Source of the DNA: Rhizobium sp. CCGE 510
GTDB lineage: Bacteria > Pseudomonadota > Alphaproteobacteria > Rhizobiales > Rhizobiaceae
DNA: 64,000 nt
Reading direction: 5' to 3'
NCBI RefSeq assembly: GCF_000292525.1
Contig: NZ_AEYF01000053.1
Location: 1 to 64,000, forward strand
Every line of letters begins with the position of its first letter. The stretch's first letter is position 1. The translations under genes and the position numbers were made by a program. Shown here piece after piece: positions 27,700 through 35,730 of this stretch. The notes beneath the pieces were generated by a model, which did no database searches, was not told the DNA's origin, and saw only the letters and a program-made list of their open reading frames with translations.

Positions 27700-27985
27700 C
27701 GCCCATGATTGGTATTGGCGTATTGTTCAGGCCGCAAGCCATCCGAAATCTGGTGGCGATCTTGCCGAAGAAGACGAAGCTGTTGGCACTGATCCAGTTT
27801 TCAACAACGTTCAAGCCTTCGTGGATTTCCCGCCTCTTGGCGTAGATAGCGGCACAGAAAGATGGTTTTGACCGCGCGGCCGAACTCGCTCAGAGCCTTG
27901 TAGGTCGGATGCATGCGTGAGAATCCGAAGACCGCCCTCTACGAAGCTCTCAGGGCCGAAAAAGCAACGACATCCACGGTTAAAC
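27700..27985. pseudogene. Deleted Tn3-type remnant: tnpA 3' piece joined to tnpR 3' piece
   Basis: On the minus strand (about 27915-27700) fragments read LHPTYKALSEFGRAVKTIFL, IHEGLNVVENWISANSFVFF in two frames, the C-terminal part of a Tn3 transposase. Directly beside it on the plus strand, 27930-27978 matches the 3' end of tnpR (CTCTACGAAGCTCTCAGGGC). The orientation is that of an intact transposon with everything between deleted, so this is a second, internally deleted copy rather than the missing end of the first. Confidence 0.65.
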
Positions 27986-28049
27986 TAACCTGAGTTCCGG
28001 ATACGTTCTCAAAAGTCGGACAGATTCACCAGTTCGTGTCGTGACGCCC

Positions 28050-28830
28050 TCATGGGAGCGCCACGACGACAGAGGCAGTCCGTCGAGCGATACAACATAG
28101 TCAAGAGAGCCTGAGGACGCTTTCGAAGCGTTATGGAATCAATCAGAAGACCGTCGCCAAGTGGCGGAATCGGTCCTCGGTAGCGGACCTTCCGACCGGC
28201 CCGAAAGAGCCGAGATCGACGGTGCTCTCCGTCGAGGAGGAGGCTGTTATCGTTGCCTTTCGCCGGTATACGCTGTTGCCGCTCGATGACTGCCTCTATG
28301 CACTGCCGCCGACAATCCCGCATCTTACGCGGTCTTCGCTGCATCGTTGCTGCAGCGTCACGGCATCGGCCGCTTGCCAGATGTCGACGGCGACAGGTCG
28401 GCGAAGAAGAAGTTCAAGAGCTACCCGATCGGCTACTTCCACATCGACATTGCCGAGGTGCGCACCGAACAGGGTAAGTTACACATGTTCGTTGCCATCG
28501 ATCGCACCTCGAAGTTTGCCTTCATCGAACTGCACGAGAAGGCGACCACCGCCGTCTCGCGCGAGTTCCTCCTGCGCTTGATTGCAGCCGTCCCCTACAA
28601 GATCCACACCGTGCTCACCGACAACGGGATCCAGTTCACCACGCCCGGTGCTGGAGGCTCCGCTGTGCCGCTGATCAAAGAAGCAATCGCCAATGGCGAA
28701 CCTTTCTGGCCCATGCCTTCGAATATACCTGCGCCACTAACGATATCGAGCGCCGCACCACCAAGGTAAAGCATCCATGGACCAACGGTCAGGTTGAGAG
28801 AATGAACCGAACCATCAACATTCAAAAATC
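28050..28830 (+). pseudogene. IS481-family transposase, degenerate
   Basis: The first frame gives TTEAVRRAIQHSQESLRTLS, KRYGINQKTVAKWRNRSSV and LSVEEEAVIVAFRRYTLLPL. After a shift near 28350 the integrase core follows: YPIGYFHIDIAEVRTEQGKL, HMFVAIDRTSKFAFIELHEK, HTVLTDNGIQFT. The final catalytic region (NDIEHRTTKVKHPWTNGQVE) is in another frame. The sequence breaks off near 28830, before the ATP-grasp gene. Confidence 0.82.
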
Positions 28831-28971
28831 ATTCAACAAAGTTTACAAATTCTTTGCAATTATAGATCGCGGACAATGGTACCTTCACCTCGAATCTGGG
28901 CCAGGCACGAACAAAGGCTGATGCCTGCTGATCCTCAGACCGCCCAAAGAGTGCAACGGAGGTCATCGCCA

Positions 28972-30261
28972 ATGGCAAGAAGGACGCTCATCCTGCTTGA
29001 AGGCCACAGAAGTATTGGCCCAATGTACTTAAAAGAAGCCCGAGGACTTGGCCTCAATCCAATTACTCTGTCGGCTGATCCAACCGAGTACGATTATCTT
29101 GCAGCGGAAGGAGTCGACGTAATCCAAGTGGATACAGAAAATCTCGGTGCACTAATCGACGAATGTTCCCACCTGCGCGCGAAGCATGACATAGCTGGCA
29201 TCACCGGCTTTACGACCCTCGACGAGTCGCTCTATGCGACAGTCGGCAAACTCTGCAGGCATTTCGATCTCCCGGGACCCAACCCTGCATCGATTGAACG
29301 ATGCTGCGACAAATTCGCTCAACGTCAGCTTCTCGCGCAAACCGGTGTGCCGATGCCTGATTATCGCTTGGCAGCGAGCGCGACGGACGTAGAAAGATAT
29401 GCTGCGGAGATCGGCCTGCCGGTGGTTGTTAAGCCAGCCGCGGGTACGGGCAGCAGCGGTGTCCGATTGTGTCGCAGTGTCAATGAATTAGCGGAACACA
29501 CAACTTATCTATTGAGCAGAAAGCACACATGGAAGTCGTTGCCAAGGATACTAGTTGAAGAATTTGCACAAGGTCCTTTCTATGGCGCTGATATAATGGG
29601 AAATGAGGTCGTTGGGATTGGCACCGCTGATTTTGCCTCCCCGCCCCATTTCATCTTTCGTGAGTGCACCTATCCGGCACCGCTAACTGACGACGCGCAT
29701 AAGCGTATTGCCGATGTTTCGCTAGCCTGTCTGCAAGCTCTCGGCCTTGATTGGGGCCCAACGAGCATTGAGTTCCGGTGGACGAAGCGTGGTCCAGTTG
29801 TCATTGAAGTCAATCCACGTCTTTCGGGTGGGACCAATCCTCAAAGGGTTCAACTGGCTTATGGTGTCGATCTCGTTGCCGAGCACATCAAGGTTGTCAT
29901 CGGCGAGGAATGGAATTTGCGCAGAAGCCGTTCAGACGTTGCGGCCACACGGTACCTTATTCCTGACCGCGACGGCACCCTTGATTGGATCGATGGCGGC
30001 AGTCGGGCGGCGGCCGTACCAGGTGTCGCTGAGGTCAAATTGTATGTTGAACCTAAGAAGACGATCGCCAGGAACGGCGATTACCTTGACGCTATTGGAC
30101 ATGTTATTGCAGCCTCACCCAGCCTTGCCCGGACCGAGGCAACACTTGAGCGCGCGGTCGACTTAATCAGTTGGTCGATCGCACCATCTCCGACCGAACA
30201 GGAAAAACCAGAGGCCCCCCACCTCTCCGCACCAGCACAAGTGCCCCCAGCTAAAAGGTGA
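28972..30261 (+). CDS. ATP-grasp family carboxylate-amine ligase
   Basis: About 429 residues. An N-terminal Rossmann-like domain (RTLILLEGHRSIGPMYLKEA) is followed by the ATP-grasp domain: Lys in VVVKPAAGTGSSGVRL, LVEEFAQGPFYGADIM, and the Mg-binding VIEVNPRLSGGTNPQRV. Such enzymes activate a carboxylate as acyl phosphate and join it to an amine; free-standing members often make small dipeptides or amino acid conjugates. The start at 28972 is chosen for GGAGGT nine bases upstream; ATGs at 28876 and 28918 are possible. It lies between an IS481 remnant and an IS630 copy and is the only intact non-IS gene in 25-34 kb. The substrate is unknown. Confidence 0.82.
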   Translation: MARRTLILLEGHRSIGPMYLKEARGLGLNPITLSADPTEYDYLAAEGVDVIQVDTENLGALIDECSHLRAKHDIAGITGFTTLDESLYATVGKLCRHFDLPGPNPASIERCCDKFAQRQLLAQTGVPMPDYRLAASATDVERYAAEIGLPVVVKPAAGTGSSGVRLCRSVNELAEHTTYLLSRKHTWKSLPRILVEEFAQGPFYGADIMGNEVVGIGTADFASPPHFIFRECTYPAPLTDDAHKRIADVSLACLQALGLDWGPTSIEFRWTKRGPVVIEVNPRLSGGTNPQRVQLAYGVDLVAEHIKVVIGEEWNLRRSRSDVAATRYLIPDRDGTLDWIDGGSRAAAVPGVAEVKLYVEPKKTIARNGDYLDAIGHVIAASPSLARTEATLERAVDLISWSIAPSPTEQEKPEAPHLSAPAQVPPAKR

Positions 30262-30289
30262 TCATCGCCGAACATCGGTCGAATCGCTA

Positions 30290-31294
30290 GAGCAAGTCCT
30301 GCGATCGATGAATCGATTGTGATGTGACGGCGTCCATCGAAGCTGATTCAAACATCCACAGAGAAGAGGTGGATGATGGGACAAGCACTGAGCGATGATC
30401 TTCGAATACGGGTTTTGAAAGCGTCTGCGGCGGGAATGTCGGCTCGACAGGCCGCAGCTCGGTTCGGAATTGGGATTTCGACGGCGATCCGCTGGATTGC
30501 GAGAGCGAAAGAGGGTGAGCTGACTGCTCGGCCGCAAGGGTGGAGACGCCCGTCGGCGGTGGATGCACACGAGGAATTCGTTGTCACACTGATTGAAGAG
30601 CGTAAGGACGTGACGCTCGATGAATGGTCGAACGTTTGTCTGTCGAGCGGCAGGTGAAGATCAGCCGCAGCGCACTTGGCGCTTGGCTTCGAGGCCGCGG
30701 ATGGACCTTTAAAAAAAGACCGCCCACGCACTGGAGCAGGACCGGCCGGATGTCCTAAAGCGCCGGCGTGTCTGGTTCGACGGCCAACTGGATCTCGATC
30801 CAGAAAAGCTGATCTTCATCGACGAAACCGGCCTTTCGACCAAGATGGCACGGCTACGCGGACGTGCACTTCGAGGTGAGCGTTGCCGAGCTGGCGTGCC
30901 ACATGGCCATTGGGATGACCGCGCCGTTTGTCTACGATGGCGCCATGAACGGTAGTGTCTTTCCTGGCTTACGTCGAACAGGTATTGGGGCCTACCCTGG
31001 AGATCGGCGACGTGGTGGTCATGGACAACCTACCGGCTCACAAGACAGCCGGTGTACGCGACTCCATCGAACGTGTCGGCGCCACGCTCATGTTCCTGCC
31101 CCCTGACAGCCCAGACTTCAATCCGATCGAGAACGCCTTCTCCAAACTGAAGGCGATGCTGCGAGGTCGGGCAGAGCGAAAGATTGACGCCCTGTGGGAT
31201 GCAGTTGGCGCCTTGATACCCCGCTTCACCCCCGCAGAATGCGCCAATTACTTCAAGGCTGCTGGATATGATCCGAATTGAACAGGATTTGCTC
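30290..31294 (+). mobile_element. IS630-family element with TA target duplication
   Basis: The ends are GAGCAAGTCCTG from 30290 and, inverted, CAGGATTTGCTC ending at 31294. Both are flanked by TA (30288-30289 and 31295-31296), the target duplication typical of IS630/Tc1-like elements. It sits about 30 bases after the stop of the ATP-grasp gene and so does not break it. Confidence 0.88.
30373..31281 (+). pseudogene. IS630 transposase in several frames
   Basis: The N-terminal part (30373-30657) reads GQALSDDLRIRVLKASAAGM and ARFGIGISTAIRWIARAKEG, the family HTH. The C-terminal part (30955-31281) reads EIGDVVVMDNLPAHKTAGVR, FLPPDSPDFNPIENAFSKLK and FTPAECANYFKAAGYDP, with the second Asp and the Glu of the DDE triad. 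The middle (about 30660-30950) is spread over other frames (LIFIDETGLSTKMARLRGR can be read), so at least two frameshifts are present. Confidence 0.8.
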
Positions 31295-31439
31295 TAGACG
31301 CGAGAGATGCAGGTCGTTGATCGTACTTTGCTGTCGGTTAGTAATACCTATCACGCTGTTCTTGCCGAACCGAGATGCTGTGTTGCTGCGAGCGGAGTGA
31401 TCACGATTGAGCGCTCCAAAAGCCTCAGCCGATTGAGGA

Positions 31440-31640
31440 GGAGTGGGAGTGAACTAGTTGCAGCATCGGACCCAGGGCTGAAGCCGATTCGGATCCGCAG
31501 GAGCCAGTATTTGAACAATCGGATCAAACAGCACCATTGACGCATCAGGCGCCGAGTCTGGCCGATGCTCGGCTTCAATCGACGCCCACCGCCCCACCCT
31601 TTCCGGCATCGAAGATTCACATGATGGCAAGCGACAGGAG
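31440..31640 (+). pseudogene. IS6-family transposase C-terminal remnant
   Basis: The frame reads RRSQYLNNRIKQHH-stop-RIRRRVWPMLGFN, matching the YLNN-x-EQDHR-x-x-KRR-x-x-PMLGF end of IS6/IS26-type transposases, with one stop in place. The rest of the element is missing. Confidence 0.65.
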
Positions 31641-31642
31641 GG

Positions 31643-32380
31643 TAAGCGCGTAGCCCCGTGCTGGCGAATCTCTTTCTTCACTACGCGTTCGATCGCTGGA
31701 TGCAGAGGGAGTTTCCGACCATCCCGTTTGAACGCTATGCAGACGACGCGATCTGCCATTGCGTAAGCAAGGAGCAGGCGCTTGAGTTACGTCAAGCGCT
31801 GGAACGGAGGTTTGCGGAGTGCCAGCTACAGCTGCACCCGCAAAAGACCAAGGTTGTCTACTGCAAGGATGCAAATCGCCCGGGAGACTACCCGGAGCGA
31901 TCGTTCGACTTTCTCGGCTATACATTCCGGTCGAGAGTAGCGATCGGCCGCAACCACAAGCGCTTCGTCAGCGTCATTCCCGCTGTCAGCGATAAGGCTG
32001 CCAAGAGAATGCGGCTCGAGGTGCGCAGGTGGCGACTGCATCTTCGGAGCGACCTTGATCTGGAGGAAATAGCCAAGTGGGTTCGCCCCGCTCTCGTTGG
32101 GTGGGTGCGCTACTACGGCCGTTTCTATCCCTCCAGGCTTCGTGAGGGACTGCGCACGATTGATGCGTTCATCGTGCGATGGGTGTCTCGCAAATACAAA
32201 CGGTTCCGGGGGCACACGTTGGCGGCCTGGGAATGGTTACGCTCGCTTCGGCGACGCAACCCCAAACTGTTCGCCCACTGGACCATAGGACGAGCGGCTG
32301 GATGATGGGAGCCGGATGAATCGAGAGGTTCACGTCCGGTTCTGGGAGAGCGTGGGGCTGCAATGCCCCGCGCCACTCAC
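31643..32380 (+). mobile_element. Group II intron, 3' part only
   Basis: A maturase fragment is followed by an excellent domain V (32309-32344, beginning GAGCCGGATGAATCGAGAGG and ending with a matching CCGGTTC arm) and a domain VI stem-loop (GGGGCTGCAATGCCCC) ending in CTCAC at 32380. The next base, 32381, begins IS3 orfB sequence equivalent to position 1741, so the intron had inserted in the IS3 transposase gene. The 5' half of the intron (domains I-III and the start of the RT) is missing. Confidence 0.88.
31658..32305 (+). pseudogene. Group II intron reverse transcriptase/maturase, C-terminal part
   Basis: The frame reads VLANLFLHYAFDRWMQREFP, FERYADDAICHCVSKEQALE (the YADD catalytic motif) and LHPQKTKVVYCKDANRPGDY, FDFLGYTFRSRVA, then the maturase domain WVRPALVGWVRYYGRFYPS. 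The N-terminal RT motifs are absent. Just upstream, the usual PQGGVISP motif is visible only in shifted frames, so the truncation is accompanied by a frameshift. Confidence 0.85.
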
Positions 32381-32598
32381 CTACCTCCATGCTTACAAGA
32401 CCGTGTCCGAGGCCCGCGTCGGCATTCGCCGATATTTGACCTTTTACAATAGCCGACGCCCACATTCATCCCTTGACCGGCAGACGCCGGATCAGGCCTA
32501 CTTCAACGCGCTGGCGCCAATGATGATGGCAGCATAATCGAGGCGGAAATCCACTTAGCAAAACGCCGCAAACTGTTCAGACAAACCGAGCCAGCTCT
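32381..32598 (+). repeat. Direct repeat of the IS3 element 3' end
   Basis: These 218 bases match 1741-1958, in the same orientation, with only a few substitutions. They encode the end of OrfB (YNSRRPHSSLDRQTPDQAYF) and the right inverted repeat. The similarity stops exactly at the IS end at both sites. Confidence 0.9.
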
Positions 32599-33355
32599 GT
32601 GACATCGCCGCGAAGCTCCTGGGTGCGATCCTTTCGCAGCCCAAGGTAAAGCGGCTGCTGTCAACGGACCACTTCTCTGTCGATGGCACGCTGATCGAAG
32701 CCTGGGCGTCGATGAAGAGCTTCAAGCCGAAGGACGGCCCAAGGGGCGATCATGGCGAACCACCATCGGATGGCGGTGGTCGGAATGCAGAAGCAGACTT
32801 CCATGGCGAAAGGCGCTCCAACGAGACGCATGCTTCAACGACCGACCCAGATGCAAGACTTGATAAGAAAGGAAAGGGCAAGGAGGCCAAGCTGTCCTTC
32901 ATGGGGCATGGGCTGATGGAAAACCGCCATGGCCTGCTGGTCGATGCCTGCCTGACTGAGGCCAGCGGATATGCCGAACGGGTCGCGGCGCTTACCATGA
33001 TCGAGCCCTTCACTGAGCGGACACAAGCGATCACGCTGGGTGCCGACAAGGCCTATGACACAAGGACTTCGTCAAAGATTTGCGGTCGATGAAGGTGACG
33101 CCGCATGTGGCGCAGAACATCAATGGTCCCCGCTCGGCCATTGATGGGCGCACGACGCGCCATTCGGGCTATGGGGTCAGTCTGCGCCTCCGCAAGCGCA
33201 TCGAGGAGGCGTTCGGCTGGATCAAGACCGTCGCGGGGCAGGACAAGACGAAGTTCCGTGGCCGCGACCGCGACCGCGTCGGATGGGCCTTCACCTTCAC
33301 GGCCGCCGCCTACAATCTGGTGCGGTTGCCGAAACTGATGGCGGTGTCGTCATGA
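32599..33355 (+). pseudogene. IS5-family transposase, 5'-truncated and frameshifted
   Basis: The first part reads LLSTDHFSVDGTLIEAWASM, KSFKPKDGP and LSFMGHGLMENRHGLLVDAC, the second DFVKDLRSMKVTPHVAQNIN, then RIEEAFGWIKTVAGQ and FTAAAYNLVRLPKL. These are the DDE core of the larger IS5 transposases. The N-terminus is cut by the IS3 end at 32598 and the frame changes near 33060. Confidence 0.82.
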
Positions 33356-33696
33356 GCGCGGCCGCGAACTGCCACCTGATTGGCCGCTGGCGGATCGTCG
33401 CGGCCGATCTATGGGATCGGGATTATCTCGACCTGGTTGAGCCCGCCACAATCACCATCGGGGCCAATGGCCATGGCGAAATCGGCTTCGGTGCGATGCA
33501 AGCGAGCCTCGATCTCGGCTACAGCCCGTCCATGGTCTTCTTCCGATGGGCCGGATGCGACGAAATGGACGAAGTCTCCGGCGACGGTCATGCCGAGTTA
33601 CTCGATGATGGCGTGATCGAGATCACTTTTGCATACGACAGCGGAGACGAGGCCATCCTAAAAGCCAAACCAGAGACTTCTTCAACAGCCTGCTAG
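33352..33696 (+). CDS. Passenger gene of the IS5-family element
   Basis: 114 residues from an ATG that overlaps the transposase stop (ATGA at 33352-33355). The protein begins MSAAANCHLIGRWRIVAADL and has an acidic beta-rich middle (DYLDLVEPATITIGANGHGE, GCDEMDEVSGDGHAELLDDG) and the end KPETSSTAC. Proteins with this N-terminus and position recur beside IS5-type transposases. The role is unknown; it probably travelled with the element. Confidence 0.6.
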   Translation: MSAAANCHLIGRWRIVAADLWDRDYLDLVEPATITIGANGHGEIGFGAMQASLDLGYSPSMVFFRWAGCDEMDEVSGDGHAELLDDGVIEITFAYDSGDEAILKAKPETSSTAC

Positions 33697-33925
33697 AGTC
33701 TGTCAGCGCTAGGAATCGTGCGGAGATTCCCTTGGCTTTAGTTTTGTGATTCAAGATCGTTGCTGGAGGCCGGCAATGATGGTGCGACCTCTTTCTCTGA
33801 ATTTGCGAACGCGCATTGCTACAGCGTTGAATGATGGTATGACGGTTCGCGCCGCAGCGGAGCGGTTCGGCATATCGGCTGCGACAGCGGTACGGATAGT
33901 AGGACGTCGCGAAGGTGTCATAACC
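33697..33925 (+). pseudogene. IS630-family 5' remnant
   Basis: The terminal-repeat-like TAGAGTCTGTCAG (33695-33707) is followed by a frame reading MVRPLSLNLRTRIATALNDG and MTVRAAAERFGISAATAVRI, the HTH of an IS630 OrfA. Similarity ends near 33915, just before the NifA-type site of the oxoamine synthase gene. Confidence 0.68.
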
Positions 33926-33940
33926 GACTGCCTCGGGTGA

Positions 33941-33956
33941 TGTCGAAAAACTGACA
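33941..33956 (+). promoter_or_regulatory. NifA upstream activator sequence
   Basis: TGT-CGAAAAACTG-ACA is an exact match to the NifA site TGT-N10-ACA. It lies about 117-132 bases upstream of a -24/-12 promoter, the usual distance for NifA activation through DNA looping. Confidence 0.65.
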
Positions 33957-34072
33957 ACTGCTGTCGTTTGGTTCAAGATGCGACACGATCACGTTGGAAC
34001 GAAATCCTGCTGTGCGAAACTTAGCCTTGAAAGATCTACAGATAATCTGTTCTGGCGCTCCCTCGGCGGAGT

Positions 34073-34087
34073 TGGCACGGCTATTGA
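34073..34087 (+). promoter_or_regulatory. Sigma-54 promoter of the oxoamine synthase gene
   Basis: TGGCACGGCTATTGA fits the -24/-12 consensus TGGCAC-N5-TTGC except for the last base. The nifH promoter in this window has the same deviation (TGGCACGGGTTTTGA). It points rightward, about 190 bases before the gene start. Confidence 0.65.
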
Positions 34088-34248
34088 TACTCCTTGACCA
34101 GCTACTAGGATTGGCTTGAAGCCGGGACTTGGTGCTACGGGACATGAGGTGCAGACCCGCTGTTATGCAGGCTCCCTCAGAACGGCCTAACGACGTTGCC
34201 GTTTATGAACTTTGAGCCGCGGTGTGATGGGATTGAACGTTGACCGCT

Positions 34249-34275
34249 TAAGATAAAACAAGCGCAGTTATCTTA
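34249..34275. repeat. Inverted repeat overlapping the oxoamine synthase start
   Basis: TAAGATAA (34249-34256) and TTATCTTA (34268-34275) are perfect inverted arms around an 11-base spacer. The right arm reaches the first ATG. It could be an operator for a regulator of this region or an RNA hairpin limiting translation. Confidence 0.5.
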
Positions 34276-35504
34276 TGGTCATGTCGATGGAGAGTGACGT
34301 GAACAAGCAGAGATTCCGTAATCTTGCAAGTGTGATTGAGAGGTCGAGATCAGATTTCGACTACGCGTACTCCAAAGGAATAATGACCCTGTATGCTCGG
34401 TCGCTTGAGCATCGACATGTGGAGATCGGGCCGGGACGATCAGTTATCGACTTCGCGAGAGGCAGCTATCTCGGGCTTGATAACCATCCACTGATCGTGG
34501 ACGCTGCAATAGCAGCATTAGCGTCATATCGCTCAATACAATGGTCCGGTGCGCGCACGAGATTGAATTTTTCGCTAACTGGAGATCTCGAAAACAGCTT
34601 ATCTGAACTTTTCGATGCTCGGATAGTCGTTTACTCGTTGGTTCTGACGGCGAACATGAGCGCGCTCCCGTTGCTCGCATGCGGGGCTTTCACCAGAGGA
34701 CGTGAGCCGGTACTGGTCTTCGACCGATTTGCACATGCCACTTTGGCATACCATAAGGCCGTTTTGGCCGAAGATGCGCAGGTTCTGCAAATTAGACACA
34801 ATGACGTTGAGGAACTGGAGGGTATTTGTCAGAAACACACTTGCGTCGCCTACATATGCGATGGTGTGTATTCAATGGGCGGAAATGCCCCGATCAGTGA
34901 GCTATTGCGTCTCCAAGAACGTTATGGGCTATTCATCTACATCGACGATGCGCATGGCATCTCAATCCGCGGAAGGCATGGCCAAGGATATGCCAAATCC
35001 CAAATCGCAGATCTCGGCGAAAACACAATTATCGCGGCTTCTTTAAGCAAGGGCTTTGGAGCGACCGGCGGTGTTCTCATGCTTGGGACGGACGAACAGG
35101 AGAAACTGCTTAGACGTTACGCCGTCCCGCACGCATTCTCAATGGGGCCAGACTTGGCCGCAATTGCGGGTGCCTTAGCATCAGCAGAGATTCATCGTTC
35201 TACGGAATTGGGTGAGCGCCAGGCCCGCCTGAGTAGGGTTATTCAAGCTTTTGACGAAAGAACCCCGACGCAATCATCAGGTGACGGAATGCCGATCCGG
35301 ATGATTCCGATTGGTGAGTCTCGGGCAGCTGTGGATACGGCGGCCGAGCTATTGCGGCGCGGCTTTTATGTGGCCGCAGCATTCTATCCAACGCTACCCC
35401 GAGACAAGGCTGCTTTGCGCGTATGCCTGACTGCGGACCACAGTCAGGATGAGGTCACCCAGCTCTGTGCGTCCATCCGGGACATAGCTAGTGCCCGTCC
35501 ATAA
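34275..35504 (+). CDS. Alpha-oxoamine synthase (BioF/KBL/serine palmitoyltransferase family)
   Basis: About 409 residues, fold-type I PLP enzyme. Seen: FARGSYLGLDNHPLIVDAA near the start, FDRFAHATLAYHKA (the His that stacks on PLP), CDGVYSMGGNAP, IYIDDAHGIS (PLP-nitrogen Asp) and ASLSKGFGATGG (Schiff-base Lys). The family condenses an amino acid with an acyl thioester, losing CO2, to an alpha-aminoketone. The N-terminal substrate region is divergent (RTRLNFSLTGDLENSLSEL in place of the usual GTR...H-x-x-LE), so the substrates cannot be predicted. ATGs at 34281 and 34287 are alternative starts. A NifA site and sigma-54 promoter upstream predict expression in nitrogen-fixing nodules. Confidence 0.85.
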   Translation: MVMSMESDVNKQRFRNLASVIERSRSDFDYAYSKGIMTLYARSLEHRHVEIGPGRSVIDFARGSYLGLDNHPLIVDAAIAALASYRSIQWSGARTRLNFSLTGDLENSLSELFDARIVVYSLVLTANMSALPLLACGAFTRGREPVLVFDRFAHATLAYHKAVLAEDAQVLQIRHNDVEELEGICQKHTCVAYICDGVYSMGGNAPISELLRLQERYGLFIYIDDAHGISIRGRHGQGYAKSQIADLGENTIIAASLSKGFGATGGVLMLGTDEQEKLLRRYAVPHAFSMGPDLAAIAGALASAEIHRSTELGERQARLSRVIQAFDERTPTQSSGDGMPIRMIPIGESRAAVDTAAELLRRGFYVAAAFYPTLPRDKAALRVCLTADHSQDEVTQLCASIRDIASARP

Positions 35505-35523
35505 CACCCGTCTTTCGGGTATT
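35503..35523 (+). terminator. Weak hairpin after the oxoamine synthase gene
   Basis: AACACCCG and CGGGTATT form an 8-bp stem with one mismatch around TCTTT, starting at the stop codon. No long T-run follows, so termination would be weak. Confidence 0.35.
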
Positions 35524-35730
35524 CCCGTGGGTAAATTGCGCGTTCGAGCCGATCTGCAGTGCATGTCGTCACGGAGTGCGCGGACCACGGTCGCGGAGGG
35601 CCGATGAGATGAGGCGAGAACGACTGACATTTGCATGCCCGATTTGTGATCCCCATTTAGACCCATATACTGTTTGTTTCACGACTTCTGGAATGCCCCC
35701 GTTGCGAGGATCTGAAAGCTGGAGGATAAT

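Noticed and set aside
28880..28950. Sigma-54 promoter before the ATP-grasp gene (CAGGCACGAACAAAGGCT)
   Set aside because: The -24 GG is shifted and no TTGC-like -12 element is present at the right distance.
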